Shown here: piece by piece, positions 30,614-38,988 of the stretch | Numbering within the stretch: position 1 is the stretch's first letter | Layout of the letters: each line of letters starts with the position of its first letter | The notes under the pieces: generated by a model | What the model was told of the DNA's origin: nothing | What the model saw: only the letters and a program-made list of their open reading frames with translations | Databases searched by the model: none | From: Paenalcaligenes niemegkensis | Lineage (GTDB): Bacteria > Pseudomonadota > Gammaproteobacteria > Burkholderiales > Burkholderiaceae_B | DNA length: 64,000 nucleotides | Reading direction: 5' to 3' | Assembly: GCF_022230885.1 (NCBI RefSeq) | Contig: NZ_JAKGCT010000004.1 | Coordinates: forward strand, 2,108,001-2,172,000 | Made by a program: the position numbers and the translations under genes

Positions 30614-31558
30614 ATGAAACCCTTGCCTCCCCTGAGAGCACTGCAAATCTTTGAGGCTGTAGGTCACTGTCAGAGCATCAACGAAGCGGCCAATCAGTTG
30701 CAAGTGACCCCGGGCGCGATCAGCCAACAGCTTAAATTGCTCGAGGCAGCCTTAGATGCTGCTCTGACCTTCAAAGAGGGGAAACGGGTCAGACTCACAT
30801 CCGCAGGACAGCGCTATCATGCGCTTTGCAGCCAGGGTTTCGAGCTATTTCGCGAAGCACAGGCCGAACTCGAACGCACAAAAAGCGATGCCGTGCTTAC
30901 GGTCAGCGCATTGCCCTCGATATTAAAAGGGTGGCTGGCTCCCCAGATTTTCGACTGGCAGGACAAACAGTATCCAGAGCTCACCTTACACATCAAAGGC
31001 GGGCACTCAGAGCCTGACATGGAAAAAGAAAATGTGGATTTTCGCGTGACCTATGGGCAAGCTAATGCCATTGGCTTTAATTCCATTGAGCTTTATACCG
31101 ATTGCGTCGTTCCGGTTGGCAGCCCCGAGCTGTTCAACTCACTCTCAATAAAAACACCGAACGACCTACTGCAATGCCACTTGCTGACATCGGACTGGCA
31201 ACCCAAATTTTCCTCGCCACCTTCGTGGCAGGAGTGGTTCGCCCAATACGGCAGCATCGAAGCGAATCACCATTTGGATAACTACCGCATTTTCACCCTT
31301 TCGCATATGGCTATCGAGGCGGCTGTAGAAGGGCAAGGCATCGCGCTTGCCCAATACTCGGCCATCCGTAAAGAACTGGCGAAGGGAGAACTACTGATCC
31401 CCTTTAATTTCGCTCTCGCCCTACCCTGGCCCTATGTGATGACATGGCGCAGCAGCAGCTTTGACAAGCCGCAATGCCGGGACTTTCACCGATGGATTCT
31501 GGCTCAGGCAAAACAGCAGCAAAAAGCGGCTGAACAGCTCATTGCCAATGTCCCTTAG
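30614..31558 (+). CDS. LysR-type transcriptional regulator (GcvA-like)
   Basis: A 314-residue regulator with an N-terminal winged helix (LPPLRALQIFEAVGHCQSINEAANQLQVTPGAISQQLKLLE region) and a LysR effector-binding domain. The LPPLRAL start and the ITPGAISQQ-type recognition helix place it near GcvA/AmpR-like members. Divergence from the Rieske oxygenase/reductase pair and the dyad between them suggest it controls that operon. Its stop codon overlaps the stop of the convergent FAD oxidase gene by two bases. Confidence 0.93.
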   Translation: MKPLPPLRALQIFEAVGHCQSINEAANQLQVTPGAISQQLKLLEAALDAALTFKEGKRVRLTSAGQRYHALCSQGFELFREAQAELERTKSDAVLTVSALPSILKGWLAPQIFDWQDKQYPELTLHIKGGHSEPDMEKENVDFRVTYGQANAIGFNSIELYTDCVVPVGSPELFNSLSIKTPNDLLQCHLLTSDWQPKFSSPPSWQEWFAQYGSIEANHHLDNYRIFTLSHMAIEAAVEGQGIALAQYSAIRKELAKGELLIPFNFALALPWPYVMTWRSSSFDKPQCRDFHRWILAQAKQQQKAAEQLIANVP

Positions 31559-32939
31559 TCAGGATAAATGCGGCCTGCATTAAAACGCCGATCAGGGTCA
31601 ATCAATTGCTTCAGGCTACGCATTAAACCGAGTTCCTCAGCATTACGGCTGTGGAAAAGAAAGGGCTTTTTGATTCGGCCTATGCCGTGCTCCGCCGAGA
31701 TACTGCCACCCACGGCGGAAATTTCATCATAAACCAGGGCTTCTACATCAATTAATACGCTCTCATCGTACGGCCCCGTCACGATATGCAGGTTTCCGTC
31801 TCCCAAATGGCCAAAATACAAACTTTGAGCCTGTGGGTAACTTTGCTTTAATTTAGTACGCACCGTGTGGATAAAGTCAGGTGTTTTTGACAAGGGCACG
31901 CCCACGTCAAAAGCGACATAAGGAGCCATGCCAGCAAGAAGTTCACCAATTGCATCACGAATATGCCAAAGCTGGGCAGCTTGTTCGCCACTCTGGGGCA
32001 AGATCACATCAGCCACGACTTCTGCTTCGATCTGAGTTTCTAGCCACTCTTGCAGATCATTCTCGTTACGGGCACTTAGCTTTCCTTCGGTCTCAAGCAG
32101 CACGTAAAGAGGGTGCTCACCGTTAAAAGGTACTTCGCGGCTGATAGCCCCACATGCCGCCACCATATAGTCTTGCCACATCACTTCGAAAGAAGAAAGA
32201 CCAGGCAAATTAGCACGCGCTGACTTCAGCAACGCCGCCACTTGCTCAAATGACTCCAGACCCACCAAGGCACTGTACCGCGCCTCTGGCTTGGGAAACA
32301 GACGCAATACCACTTTGGTAATCAGGCCCAGGCTGCCTTCGCTGCCAATAAACAAATGTTTAAGATCAATACCGGTATTATTTTTTAAGCCCTTATTGAG
32401 CATCGATACGATTTGCCCGTCAGGCAACACCACCTCTAGGCCCAGCACCAGTTCGCGTGCGGTGCCATAGCGCAGGACTCGATTTCCACCCGCATTAGTG
32501 GAGACATTGCCCCCTATTTGACACGATCCCCGAGAACCGAAATCCAGCGGAAAATACCAGCCAGCGTTCTCTACATGCTCGCACACGCTCTGCAATACCA
32601 TCCCGGCCTGTACCGTCAGGGTGCCGCCGATTTCATCAAACTCAACGATTTGATTCAGGCGCTCAAGCGAGACCACCACATCGTCTGCATCCGGAGAGGC
32701 ACCGCCTGCCAGCCCTGTCAGGCCGCCCTGAATGGTTATACGCCTTTGCTCGACGGCACAGGCACGCACTATATCGGCGACTTCCTGGGTGGTACGTGGC
32801 CTAAACACGATATGAGGGGTGCCCCCATATACCCGCTAGAGTCATGATGATGACGCTGCAGCCCTGCTTCATCACTAATAGACGAAACCTGCTGACGCAA
32901 ATCAGCCAAGGTGGGAGTTGAAGGGTCCGAATGCTGCAC
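31555..32939 (-). CDS. FAD-linked oxidase, GlcD/D-2-hydroxyacid dehydrogenase type (one frameshift)
   Basis: Vanillyl-alcohol-oxidase-fold flavoprotein. The FAD-binding domain shows VFRPRTTQEVADIVR, TIQGGLTGLAGGA and SCQIGGNVSTNAGGNRVLRYG. The C-terminal domain ends with YFGHLGDGNLHI and AEHGIGRIKK, typical of D-lactate, glycolate or D-2-hydroxyglutarate dehydrogenases. The main ORF lacks an N-terminus. A GTG at 32939 with GGAG upstream joins it if one base is added to the C5 run at 32822-32826, reading YMGGTPHIVF across the join, for 461 residues. The physiological 2-hydroxyacid is not evident. It is convergent with the LysR gene. Confidence 0.87.
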
Positions 32940-33083
32940 GATTATCTCCGAATTTAAACTGTAGAGCCCTGAAAAACAGCAGGGCCGGGGCCCGCGATAT
33001 AGCCGGCGAGTTCACATCCCTAAGTATCGCTGTTTCCTAAACCACGGTCGAGCTTAACAGTGAATGGAGCAGCGACGACAAAA

Positions 33084-33110
33084 GCCGAACCCTGGTGAAC
33101 GGGGTTCGGC
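33084..33110 (-). terminator. Likely terminator of the NIF3/membrane-protein operon
   Basis: Stem GCCGAACCC / GGGTTCGGC around a nine-base loop, followed on the minus strand by TTTTG. It lies 57 bp after the stop of the membrane protein gene. The T run is short, so confidence is moderate. Confidence 0.6.
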
Positions 33111-33166
33111 CATGCGCGAAGGATAAGGAGCTACACGTTACACTGCCTGTTCCTTGCACTCAATAG

Positions 33167-34288
33167 TTACACGATCAGCGGCGTTAAAAATACTGCCAGC
33201 AGCACTGCAGTAATTAAACGCATAACGATACCCAGCACTGCTGCGCCCATGGCCTCTTTCTCGGTAAGATCAGAGTTCTCAGCCCAGACAACGGGTATTT
33301 GGCCAAAAAGAGAAGATAACGGCAAACCCGATGACGCCAGCACAAAAGAACCTACGACCAGTGAAGGATCGACAGTTGATGCGATCGCCTGCAGTTGCCC
33401 CATGGCTAAGGTTGGACTAACCAATATAGCCAGCACGCCTGTTTCAGGATGGATATTGACAGCCAGTAAACCTCGTTCAAGAAAATCGCTTATAGGCTGC
33501 CAGACACCAATGTAGTCGAGTAAACCTATACAGCAAAACACCAGGGCAACAGCGGGTATCAGCACCAAAATCAGCAGCTCCACACCCTCTCGTGCAGCTT
33601 TGAACAGGGTAGGAGCAAAGTCCTCGGTGGGAGTGAAACGAGGCGCCGACAGCAAATCGACCGGCTTGACGTCCCGATAAATAAAGCGGGAGAGAATAAA
33701 AGGGGAGATGATCAAGGGCGCAAAAATCGCTACAACCACTACGGCAAACACATGAACGCCGGCAAAGTTCAAGGCCATCATTCCCAACATAAAGGTCGAG
33801 AATGACTGTTGTGACTGCACCATCGTCGCCACTGCCAGCTTTTGCTCGTCCTTGGTCGCACCAGCCCTTTTTAACAAGGGTCCTGAAATACGGCCCGCCG
33901 CATTGATGTCGCCAAAAATGTTATAGACACTCGGAATAATGACTGCAGGATTCACACCGATAAAGCGCATCGTTGGCATGAAAACCCGCATCATTGCATC
34001 AGTAAAGCCCAAACGTTCAAGCAATCGGCCAATAATCACGCTAATGATGACCGCAACACCGACGCTGCCGGTCAAAAACACATCTACCACCACCGGCTTA
34101 GCTGTGTTGAGCACGCTATCAAAAGCGCCAGCCAAGGTACCCGGGTAGAAAAACAGGGTAATAAGGGCCAAACCTAAAAAGACTAGTCCCACACCTTCAA
34201 TAAATTCTAGCGAACGGCGTTTCTTTGGGTGCTCCTCTAAATCCTGGGAGACAACCGCATCCTTGAGGCTTATCGTTTTATTGTCCAT
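33167..34288 (-). CDS. Nucleoside-recognition-type membrane protein (CD0519/CD1768-like)
   Basis: A 373-residue protein with about nine to ten hydrophobic helices and a soluble charged N-terminus (SQDLEEHPKKRRSLEF). It resembles the CD0519/CD1768 family of nucleoside-recognition-domain proteins; this assignment is from overall look, including VNPAVIIPSVYNIFGDINAAGR and SSLFGQIPVVWAENSDLTEKEAMGAAV. A transporter role is inferred. The ATG at 34288 is chosen because AAGGAG precedes it; an open frame runs 10 codons further upstream and overlaps the NIF3-like gene. It is co-transcribed with that gene, which lies 26 bp upstream. Confidence 0.65.
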   Translation of the reverse strand: MDNKTISLKDAVVSQDLEEHPKKRRSLEFIEGVGLVFLGLALITLFFYPGTLAGAFDSVLNTAKPVVVDVFLTGSVGVAVIISVIIGRLLERLGFTDAMMRVFMPTMRFIGVNPAVIIPSVYNIFGDINAAGRISGPLLKRAGATKDEQKLAVATMVQSQQSFSTFMLGMMALNFAGVHVFAVVVVAIFAPLIISPFILSRFIYRDVKPVDLLSAPRFTPTEDFAPTLFKAAREGVELLILVLIPAVALVFCCIGLLDYIGVWQPISDFLERGLLAVNIHPETGVLAILVSPTLAMGQLQAIASTVDPSLVVGSFVLASSGLPLSSLFGQIPVVWAENSDLTEKEAMGAAVLGIVMRLITAVLLAVFLTPLIV

Positions 34289-34314
34289 CTCCGTACTCCT
34301 TGGGCACCGCCACA

Positions 34315-35340
34315 TCAAGAGTGACAGCTAAGAATATTGTTTCCCAAAAGATGTGCCTCAGAAAACTGCCTGGCATAATCCTTCAGCTGTTGATGACCTA
34401 CATTTGCAAGAGGTGTCGAGGTCACTCGATCACGAAACACAACAATTTCTACGTCTTCTAATAATTGATCCAGTGCGTAGGCCAAAGGCAGACCATTTTC
34501 CAGGATTTCCAGTACATGGCTATTGCCCACCATGAAATTCAGACCCATGGAACGAGCTTCATTGATCAACTCATGTCCTTCGTAAACCCGGCTTATCGAG
34601 GCGAGCACAGTATCTACATCCGGATTCTCAATAATGGCCTGGCGCAAATGCTCTTTAGTAAAACCGGTGTGTGGAAAGATATGCAAAATTTTACTGACCG
34701 GGCTTGCTCTCTGCCCCACCAGCACCCGCCCCCGTGTCAGCAGACTGGTTTCTTCAATGCTTTGCACTCCTTTTATGCGTCGCTCGGCTTCCAGTAGCGC
34801 CGCATCATCTTCAAGGCACATGTGGGCATCCAACCTATCCAGCATGTCCCCCATAGTTTGAATTTCAGAAAAGGGCTCCCCTACAAACATGACATTTCCG
34901 TGTATGCCACCGTAGGAAATATCGCTCTTGATCACTTTATGACCATGCAGGTAAGCGATTCCAGGATGCAGGCCGTGAAAAGCCTCATGGCACTCCAAGG
35001 CAGCAATCTCATAAAGATCCAGGTAATCTTTCAGGGTTACGCCACCACAGCTGGCGGCATCCGCTATTGGATGATGTGCGACAATCGCATCCACACCGGT
35101 CGCACCCGCCAGCTCAATACTCAGTTCCGTCATGGTCATGCAGACTGCCACCTTTTTGATTTCTTTATCGGGGTCTCCATGAATTAACCCTGGGATTTCC
35201 AGGACATCTTTACCGTAAATTCCCGACGATTTGAGAATCACAAAAGGATGGTTACCTTCTTTGGCCTCTTCCAGGGAGGCAACCATACGACCACCGGTAA
35301 TAACGTTCAACGCATCGAATAAATCTGAAACTTTTTGCAT
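34315..35340 (-). CDS. NIF3-like (DUF34) dinuclear metal-centre protein
   Basis: A 341-residue protein resembling the NIF3/DUF34 family. It has the metal-binding AHHPIADA segment after VDAIV and a later conserved HEAFHGLHPGIAYLHGH region with several His residues that could complete a dinuclear site. NIF3 proteins are metal-binding hexamers; a hydrolase role is proposed but the substrate is unsettled. This copy is divergent in its C-terminal half, which contains FPHTGFTKEHLRQAI. The ATG at 35340 has GGAG upstream; a longer frame to 35382 would run through the terminator stem. It pairs with the membrane protein gene downstream. Confidence 0.72.
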   Translation of the reverse strand: MQKVSDLFDALNVITGGRMVASLEEAKEGNHPFVILKSSGIYGKDVLEIPGLIHGDPDKEIKKVAVCMTMTELSIELAGATGVDAIVAHHPIADAASCGGVTLKDYLDLYEIAALECHEAFHGLHPGIAYLHGHKVIKSDISYGGIHGNVMFVGEPFSEIQTMGDMLDRLDAHMCLEDDAALLEAERRIKGVQSIEETSLLTRGRVLVGQRASPVSKILHIFPHTGFTKEHLRQAIIENPDVDTVLASISRVYEGHELINEARSMGLNFMVGNSHVLEILENGLPLAYALDQLLEDVEIVVFRDRVTSTPLANVGHQQLKDYARQFSEAHLLGNNILSCHS

Positions 35341-35350
35341 TGCTGTCTCC

Positions 35351-35400
35351 AAAAAAAAGCCGGCACCAAACCTCGAAATCAATTCGAAGTCGGTACCGGC
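35351..35400 (-). promoter_or_regulatory. Intrinsic terminator hairpin in the leader of the NIF3-like gene (possible attenuator)
   Basis: On the minus strand GCCGGTACC pairs with GGTGCCGGC (nine pairs, one G-U), with an inner TCGAA/TTCGA stem, and eight T follow directly. Only about 10 bases, containing GGAG, separate the T run from the ATG at 35340. It may terminate the upstream 123-residue gene or act as an attenuator for the NIF3 operon. Confidence 0.72.
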
Positions 35401-35502
35401 GGTATCAAGCGCTTCTTATTTATCTTTAGAAGTCACCAAGACTTATCAACCAGCCAGCTTAAGAAGGCTACAGGGTAAGTGGCAAATTGCTGAAATCAAC
35501 AA

Positions 35503-35874
35503 TTAGCCCAAATACTTCTGAACGCTCTCTTTTAGCAGCACTAACGTAGATGAAAGTTCATCGACGCTATCATAATCTTTAAATATAGAGGAAACATTAA
35601 ACCCATAATTTTGAGTTAATACTTCTCTCATTTCTTGTTTGAAAGCCTTTATTAAATAGTAGTCGGCTAAATCACTTACATATTTACTTTCTTTGCTTAA
35701 GTAATCAAGAGAAACCAATCTCTTGTGTACTGCAAGCATAAAAATCTTTTCTTCAAATATCTCTATTTTTAACGTAACAACACCTGAAGAAAAAATTTTA
35801 CTGTTTATTTTATTGTAATCTCGAGTAAGCGCCTGTTTCAGCTCTCCCATATTGACAAACTTTTGTAGCGACAT
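35503..35874 (-). CDS. Small AT-rich hypothetical protein, possibly DUF2294/MpsC-like
   Basis: A 123-residue acidic/basic mixed protein without signal peptide or membrane helix. Its layout (a central GVVTLKIEIFEEKIFMLAVHK strand pair, then FKQEMREVLTQNYGFNVSSI and a final hydrophobic strand) is reminiscent of the DUF2294/MpsC-like fold, but I cannot confirm that without a profile search. Codon use is clearly more AT-rich (TTA, AAA, ATA) than in neighbouring genes, suggesting later acquisition. It lies between the ferredoxin trio and the NIF3-like gene on the same strand, with gaps of about 160 bp on each side. Confidence 0.6.
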   Translation of the reverse strand: MSLQKFVNMGELKQALTRDYNKINSKIFSSGVVTLKIEIFEEKIFMLAVHKRLVSLDYLSKESKYVSDLADYYLIKAFKQEMREVLTQNYGFNVSSIFKDYDSVDELSSTLVLLKESVQKYLG

Positions 35875-36042
35875 AGCTGATTTCCGATTTTGTATATTTC
35901 CTCAGGCTATAGTATGAACGCTTTTATTGGAAGAACAAACCCGCTGTTTTTACGTATTGACTTTGCATTGAAAATACCCTTATATCTTTTAAGCTTAAAA
36001 TAAATGCCGTACCAACATAATCAACAAACGGTACGGCTCAAG

Positions 36043-36320
36043 CTACCAACTTACGGTAATATCACCCTTCACAAAAGTCTGGCATGCCATACGAAAACCA
36101 TTATTGATTTCCTCAGGGCTGAGATGTTTTTTTCTTTTGCCTTCAGGGCATCTGTATTTTCAATACCTGCGATAATTTTACATTTGCAGGTTCCACAAAT
36201 TCCACCACCGCATTTAAAAGGGATGCCTCCGCGTTCACGTATAGAAACTCGTAATAAGTTACTGTTTTCATCCGCTTGCGCTTTGAAGTCGTTATTTGAA
36301 GAAAATGTAATTTCTACCAT
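36043..36320 (-). CDS. [2Fe-2S] ferredoxin, second of a pair (one frameshift)
   Basis: Plant-type ferredoxin. Cys ligands are at 37, 42 and 45 (CGGGICGTC), and a fourth Cys appears only after repair in FRMACQTFVKGD. The frame breaks at a T7 run (36127-36133). One added base gives AKEKKHLSPEEINNG and a 92-residue protein. It should carry electrons to an oxygenase or other redox enzyme. It lies 27 bp after the small unknown gene and in the same transcription direction as the first ferredoxin. The region is AT-rich compared with the rest of the window. Confidence 0.85.
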
Positions 36321-36347
36321 GTTGAACCCTTATCAATTCTCTACGGC

Positions 36348-36644
36348 CTATTCGGCCTTAATCAGCTCTGCGTCAATGGATCCAAAGTTAGTTAAACTTT
36401 CTAACTCAGCATATGCATCATCCACTGTGTCAAATTTTTCCATTTGACGAGTTGTAATATTATTAGTGGTTCCGCCCGGGCCTTCTTCAATAATAAGCAC
36501 CCGCGAATCCTCATTAATTTTCGCAATGGTGAATATCGCTTTGGTTTTTCCGTAAAAACGGTACTCATAAGCAGCGATGGTTTCTACACCCTCGCCGCCT
36601 TCGCTGCGGTACTCGCCTGGTTTAGTCGTTAAAACCACATACAT
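36348..36644 (-). CDS. Unknown 98-residue protein between two ferredoxin genes
   Basis: A small soluble acidic protein starting MYVVLTTKPGEYRSE, with no cysteines, signal peptide or membrane segment. It has alternating short strands (YEYRFYGKTKAIFTIAK, SRVLIIEEGPGG) and an acidic C-terminal helix. I do not recognise the family. The ATG at 36644 overlaps the end of the first ferredoxin gene and is preceded by AGGAGG inside that gene, so translation is coupled. Its place between two ferredoxins suggests a partner or scaffold in the same electron-transfer system. Confidence 0.78.
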   Translation of the reverse strand: MYVVLTTKPGEYRSEGGEGVETIAAYEYRFYGKTKAIFTIAKINEDSRVLIIEEGPGGTTNNITTRQMEKFDTVDDAYAELESLTNFGSIDAELIKAE

Positions 36645-36646
36645 AA

Positions 36647-36951
36647 TCAAGCCTCCTGCTCAGGGTCTTGCGACAACTCAATGTCATGATTGATCCACAA
36701 CTGGCAGGCCAATCTGTAACCAGAGTCCAGCCGCTCACCCAACTGTTTTTTTCTTTCCAGTTAGCAGGTGGCAAATGTTCTGCCCCTGCAATCACTTTGC
36801 AAGCGCACTTGGCGCACTTTCCCATTCCACAGCCATAGGTCAAATGCGGAAAAGGAAACTGGCGTATACCCGCCCGAACCACAAGGTTCGTGTTCTCTTT
36901 CACTTCTCCGCTGTGCGTATCGCCATCTTTATGAAAAATAATCACCGGCAT
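36647..36951 (-). CDS. [2Fe-2S] ferredoxin, first of a pair (one frameshift)
   Basis: Plant-type ferredoxin with Cys at 41, 46 and 49 (CGMGKCAKC) and the fourth ligand in YRLACQLWINHD, restored by adding one base to the T7 run at 36746-36752. The repaired protein has 101 residues and ends ELSQDPEQEA. It heads a three-gene unit: ferredoxin, unknown 98-residue protein, ferredoxin. The two ferredoxins share layout (both have a KEKK insert before the last Cys), which suggests duplication. A GTATAC-containing motif lies about 210 bp upstream. Confidence 0.85.
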
Positions 36952-37160
36952 AAGTTACCTACTAAAACCCGTGTTATTAGCGCGATCAAGCGCAAAACAA
37001 CCACCCTATTAACGAATACTGTATACGCACATAAGCAGATCAACGCCGCGCACACCACCTAAACTTCTCTTAAAAACTGGCTATATGTTGCAAACAGCGC
37101 ACAAGCCAGCTGAATTCTCACAGAATGAGACGGTCCTTTTGCACTGCAACATGGCTATGC

Positions 37161-37172
37161 GGTATACTTAAT
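37161..37172. promoter_or_regulatory. Weak match to the TATAC-N-ATAT motif of the catabolic cluster
   Basis: GGTATACTTAAT matches the motif found before the diiron oxidase, transporter, TauE and GntR genes at ten of twelve positions. It lies 28 bp before a possible 58-residue ORF and about 210 bp before the first ferredoxin gene, so it could link the ferredoxins to the same regulator. Confidence 0.35.
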
Positions 37173-37199
37173 TCAAACTCAACTCAATAGGTATTAACC

Positions 37200-37376
37200 A
37201 TGAATGAACTCATAAACCGCTATCGCTCTCAGCCCATTGGCGAACAAGTTGCTCCTTATCTGGCCCAGCGCAAAGCCATACGTCACACCACGCCTGTTTT
37301 TAATTTTCCTCGCTTTGGTCTCAGTACGCGCAACACAAAGAACCAATATGCTCCCTCATCTACTTGCGAAGCCTAA
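37200..37376 (+). CDS. Possible 58-residue ORF of unknown function
   Basis: Reads MNELINRYRSQPIGEQVAP and ends TCEA. It is arginine- and proline-containing, with no membrane segment and no family I recognise. AATAGG lies about 9 bases before the ATG, and a TATAC motif lies upstream. Its 3' end overlaps the convergent reductase gene by four bases. It is intact despite the many frame breaks nearby, but the length makes chance possible. Confidence 0.4.
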   Translation: MNELINRYRSQPIGEQVAPYLAQRKAIRHTTPVFNFPRFGLSTRNTKNQYAPSSTCEA

Positions 37377-38416
37377 GCCATTACGGCTTTTAGGCCTTGT
37401 TGTGGCGTAAGTTCATGCTGGAAGTTAAAAGCATCTGCGTAAATGTAGTCGGCTTCTGCACCACGCTCGATAAACTGACCTCGAGCCTCGTTAATCATGT
37501 CGGGTGAGCCGCATAAATAAATAGCATGTTCCGATAAATCGCCGAAGTCGCTAGACACGGCATTTTGTACATAGCCAGTACGGCCTTGCCAGCCAGCGCC
37601 AGGCTGCGAGAGCACTGGAATAAATTCAAAGTCGTCCAGACGCGACGCCCACGCTTCGAATTCAGCTTGCTGATAAAGGTCATGCTCGTTGCGCATGCCC
37701 CAGTACAAACTGATAGGCGGACAATCTTCATCATCCAGCAAAGATTCTAAAATGGCCCGTAAAGGCGCAATGCCCGTGCCTGTAGCAACAAACACCATTG
37801 GCCGCCAATCTTTTTCACGGTAATAGAAGGTGCCCAAAGGTAGTGTTACCTGCAATGGGTCTCCGGCTTGTAAAGTACTCAACCGCTGTTGCGTAAATAA
37901 TCCGCCTTCGATTTCTCGTATGTGCAGATGTATCAGGCCACTTTCGCTATTGGCATTCGCTATCGAGAAACTGCGCTGACGACCATCACCCACGTCAATA
38001 TTCAGATACTGGCCAGGCCAATATTGCAGGGTACGCAAGGCGTCGCCCTGCAATGTCAACTGACAAATACCACTACACAATGACCGCACTTCAGATACGT
38101 GCAAGGTTAGCTGCTGAGTCTCGGGCAACGTCACAATGTGATTAGCCAAACTGATCTCTATATCTTGAGTGAGCCTGGCCTGGCACGCAGCGGCATAGCC
38201 CTGTGCATGCTCATCGTCACTCACACTCATAGGAAGGAAGTCGTCTTCGTACTGCACAATTCCTTTGACGACCTGAATACGGCAGGTGCCACACCCGCCA
38301 AACTCACACTCACTATGAATACGCACACCTTGACGTGTTGCGGCCTGCAGAATCGTCTCATCTGCAGTAACGTCGAAGCTATCGCCCGTTTCGATGACTA
38401 CAACCTGATGTGCCAT
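37373..38416 (-). CDS. [2Fe-2S]-flavin-NAD(P)H reductase
   Basis: A 347-residue reductase with domains in the order ferredoxin (C37, C42, C45 in CEFGGCGTC and a fourth Cys in YAAACQARL), FAD-binding (RQRSFSIAN) and NAD-binding (VFVATGTGIAPLRAIL, AIYLCGSPDMI). This order is seen in benzoate dioxygenase reductase, methane monooxygenase component C and CDP-glucoseen reductases. It is the last gene of the operon that starts with the putative diiron oxidase, so it may supply electrons to that enzyme. AAGGAG precedes the ATG at 38416. Confidence 0.9.
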   Translation of the reverse strand: MAHQVVVIETGDSFDVTADETILQAATRQGVRIHSECEFGGCGTCRIQVVKGIVQYEDDFLPMSVSDDEHAQGYAAACQARLTQDIEISLANHIVTLPETQQLTLHVSEVRSLCSGICQLTLQGDALRTLQYWPGQYLNIDVGDGRQRSFSIANANSESGLIHLHIREIEGGLFTQQRLSTLQAGDPLQVTLPLGTFYYREKDWRPMVFVATGTGIAPLRAILESLLDDEDCPPISLYWGMRNEHDLYQQAEFEAWASRLDDFEFIPVLSQPGAGWQGRTGYVQNAVSSDFGDLSEHAIYLCGSPDMINEARGQFIERGAEADYIYADAFNFQHELTPQQGLKAVMA

Positions 38417-38440
38417 GCCATGCTCCTTCGTGCTTAACGA

Positions 38441-38920
38441 TTACTTCTTGATATTCGCCTGAACCAGAACTTCCAGGCCGGAGGCTGAAAGCTCATCAGC
38501 CAATGCCTGCAAGCCGGCAAGGCCAGCCTTTGTGTCCTGCTCGCCGTTACCACCGCTCAAGCCTATTCCACCCACCACTTCACCGTTAACCACAATCGGA
38601 AAGCCGCCGACAAATGCTGCGAACTTGCCTTCAAAACTGAGCTGAATACCAAAAGCCTCGTTACCTGGCAACGCTGGACCATCAGGAGCTGTCGTGAATA
38701 AATGCGTGGAACGCTTATGTCCTGCCGCAGTAAAGGCCTTGTTCCAGGCGATTTGTGGGCCGGTAATGCGAGCTCCGTCCATACGCTCCAGCACAATGGG
38801 AAAGCCCCCTTCATCGACCACACAAACTGTTTCCAAAACACCAATCTCTTTAGACTTGGCAATAGCGGCATCGACCATTAAACGGGCTTCGGCTTGATCC
38901 AAACGTAAACTCTTTCTCAT
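38441..38920 (-). CDS. GlcG/HbpS-like protein
   Basis: A 159-residue protein of the GlcG/HbpS (DUF336) family. It shows LDQAEARLMVDAAIAKSKEIG, an internal VVDEGGFPIVLERMDGA strand and the C-terminal GGFPIVVNGEVVGGIGLSGG typical of the fold. Members accompany many oxidative catabolic operons and some bind heme or cobalamin; an enzymatic role is not established. It lies between the aldehyde dehydrogenase (68 bp) and reductase (24 bp) genes on the same strand. Confidence 0.9.
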   Translation of the reverse strand: MRKSLRLDQAEARLMVDAAIAKSKEIGVLETVCVVDEGGFPIVLERMDGARITGPQIAWNKAFTAAGHKRSTHLFTTAPDGPALPGNEAFGIQLSFEGKFAAFVGGFPIVVNGEVVGGIGLSGGNGEQDTKAGLAGLQALADELSASGLEVLVQANIKK

Positions 38921-38988
38921 AGGTTTTCTCTACATCGTTAAGGTAAAAACAAGGCTTTGATAGCCCATCTCATTGCTCTCGCAGCAAT

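Noticed and set aside
37021-37026. GTATAC at 37021 as another GntR operator
   Set aside because: It matches only the six-base core and not the ATAT half, and a six-base palindrome is expected by chance.
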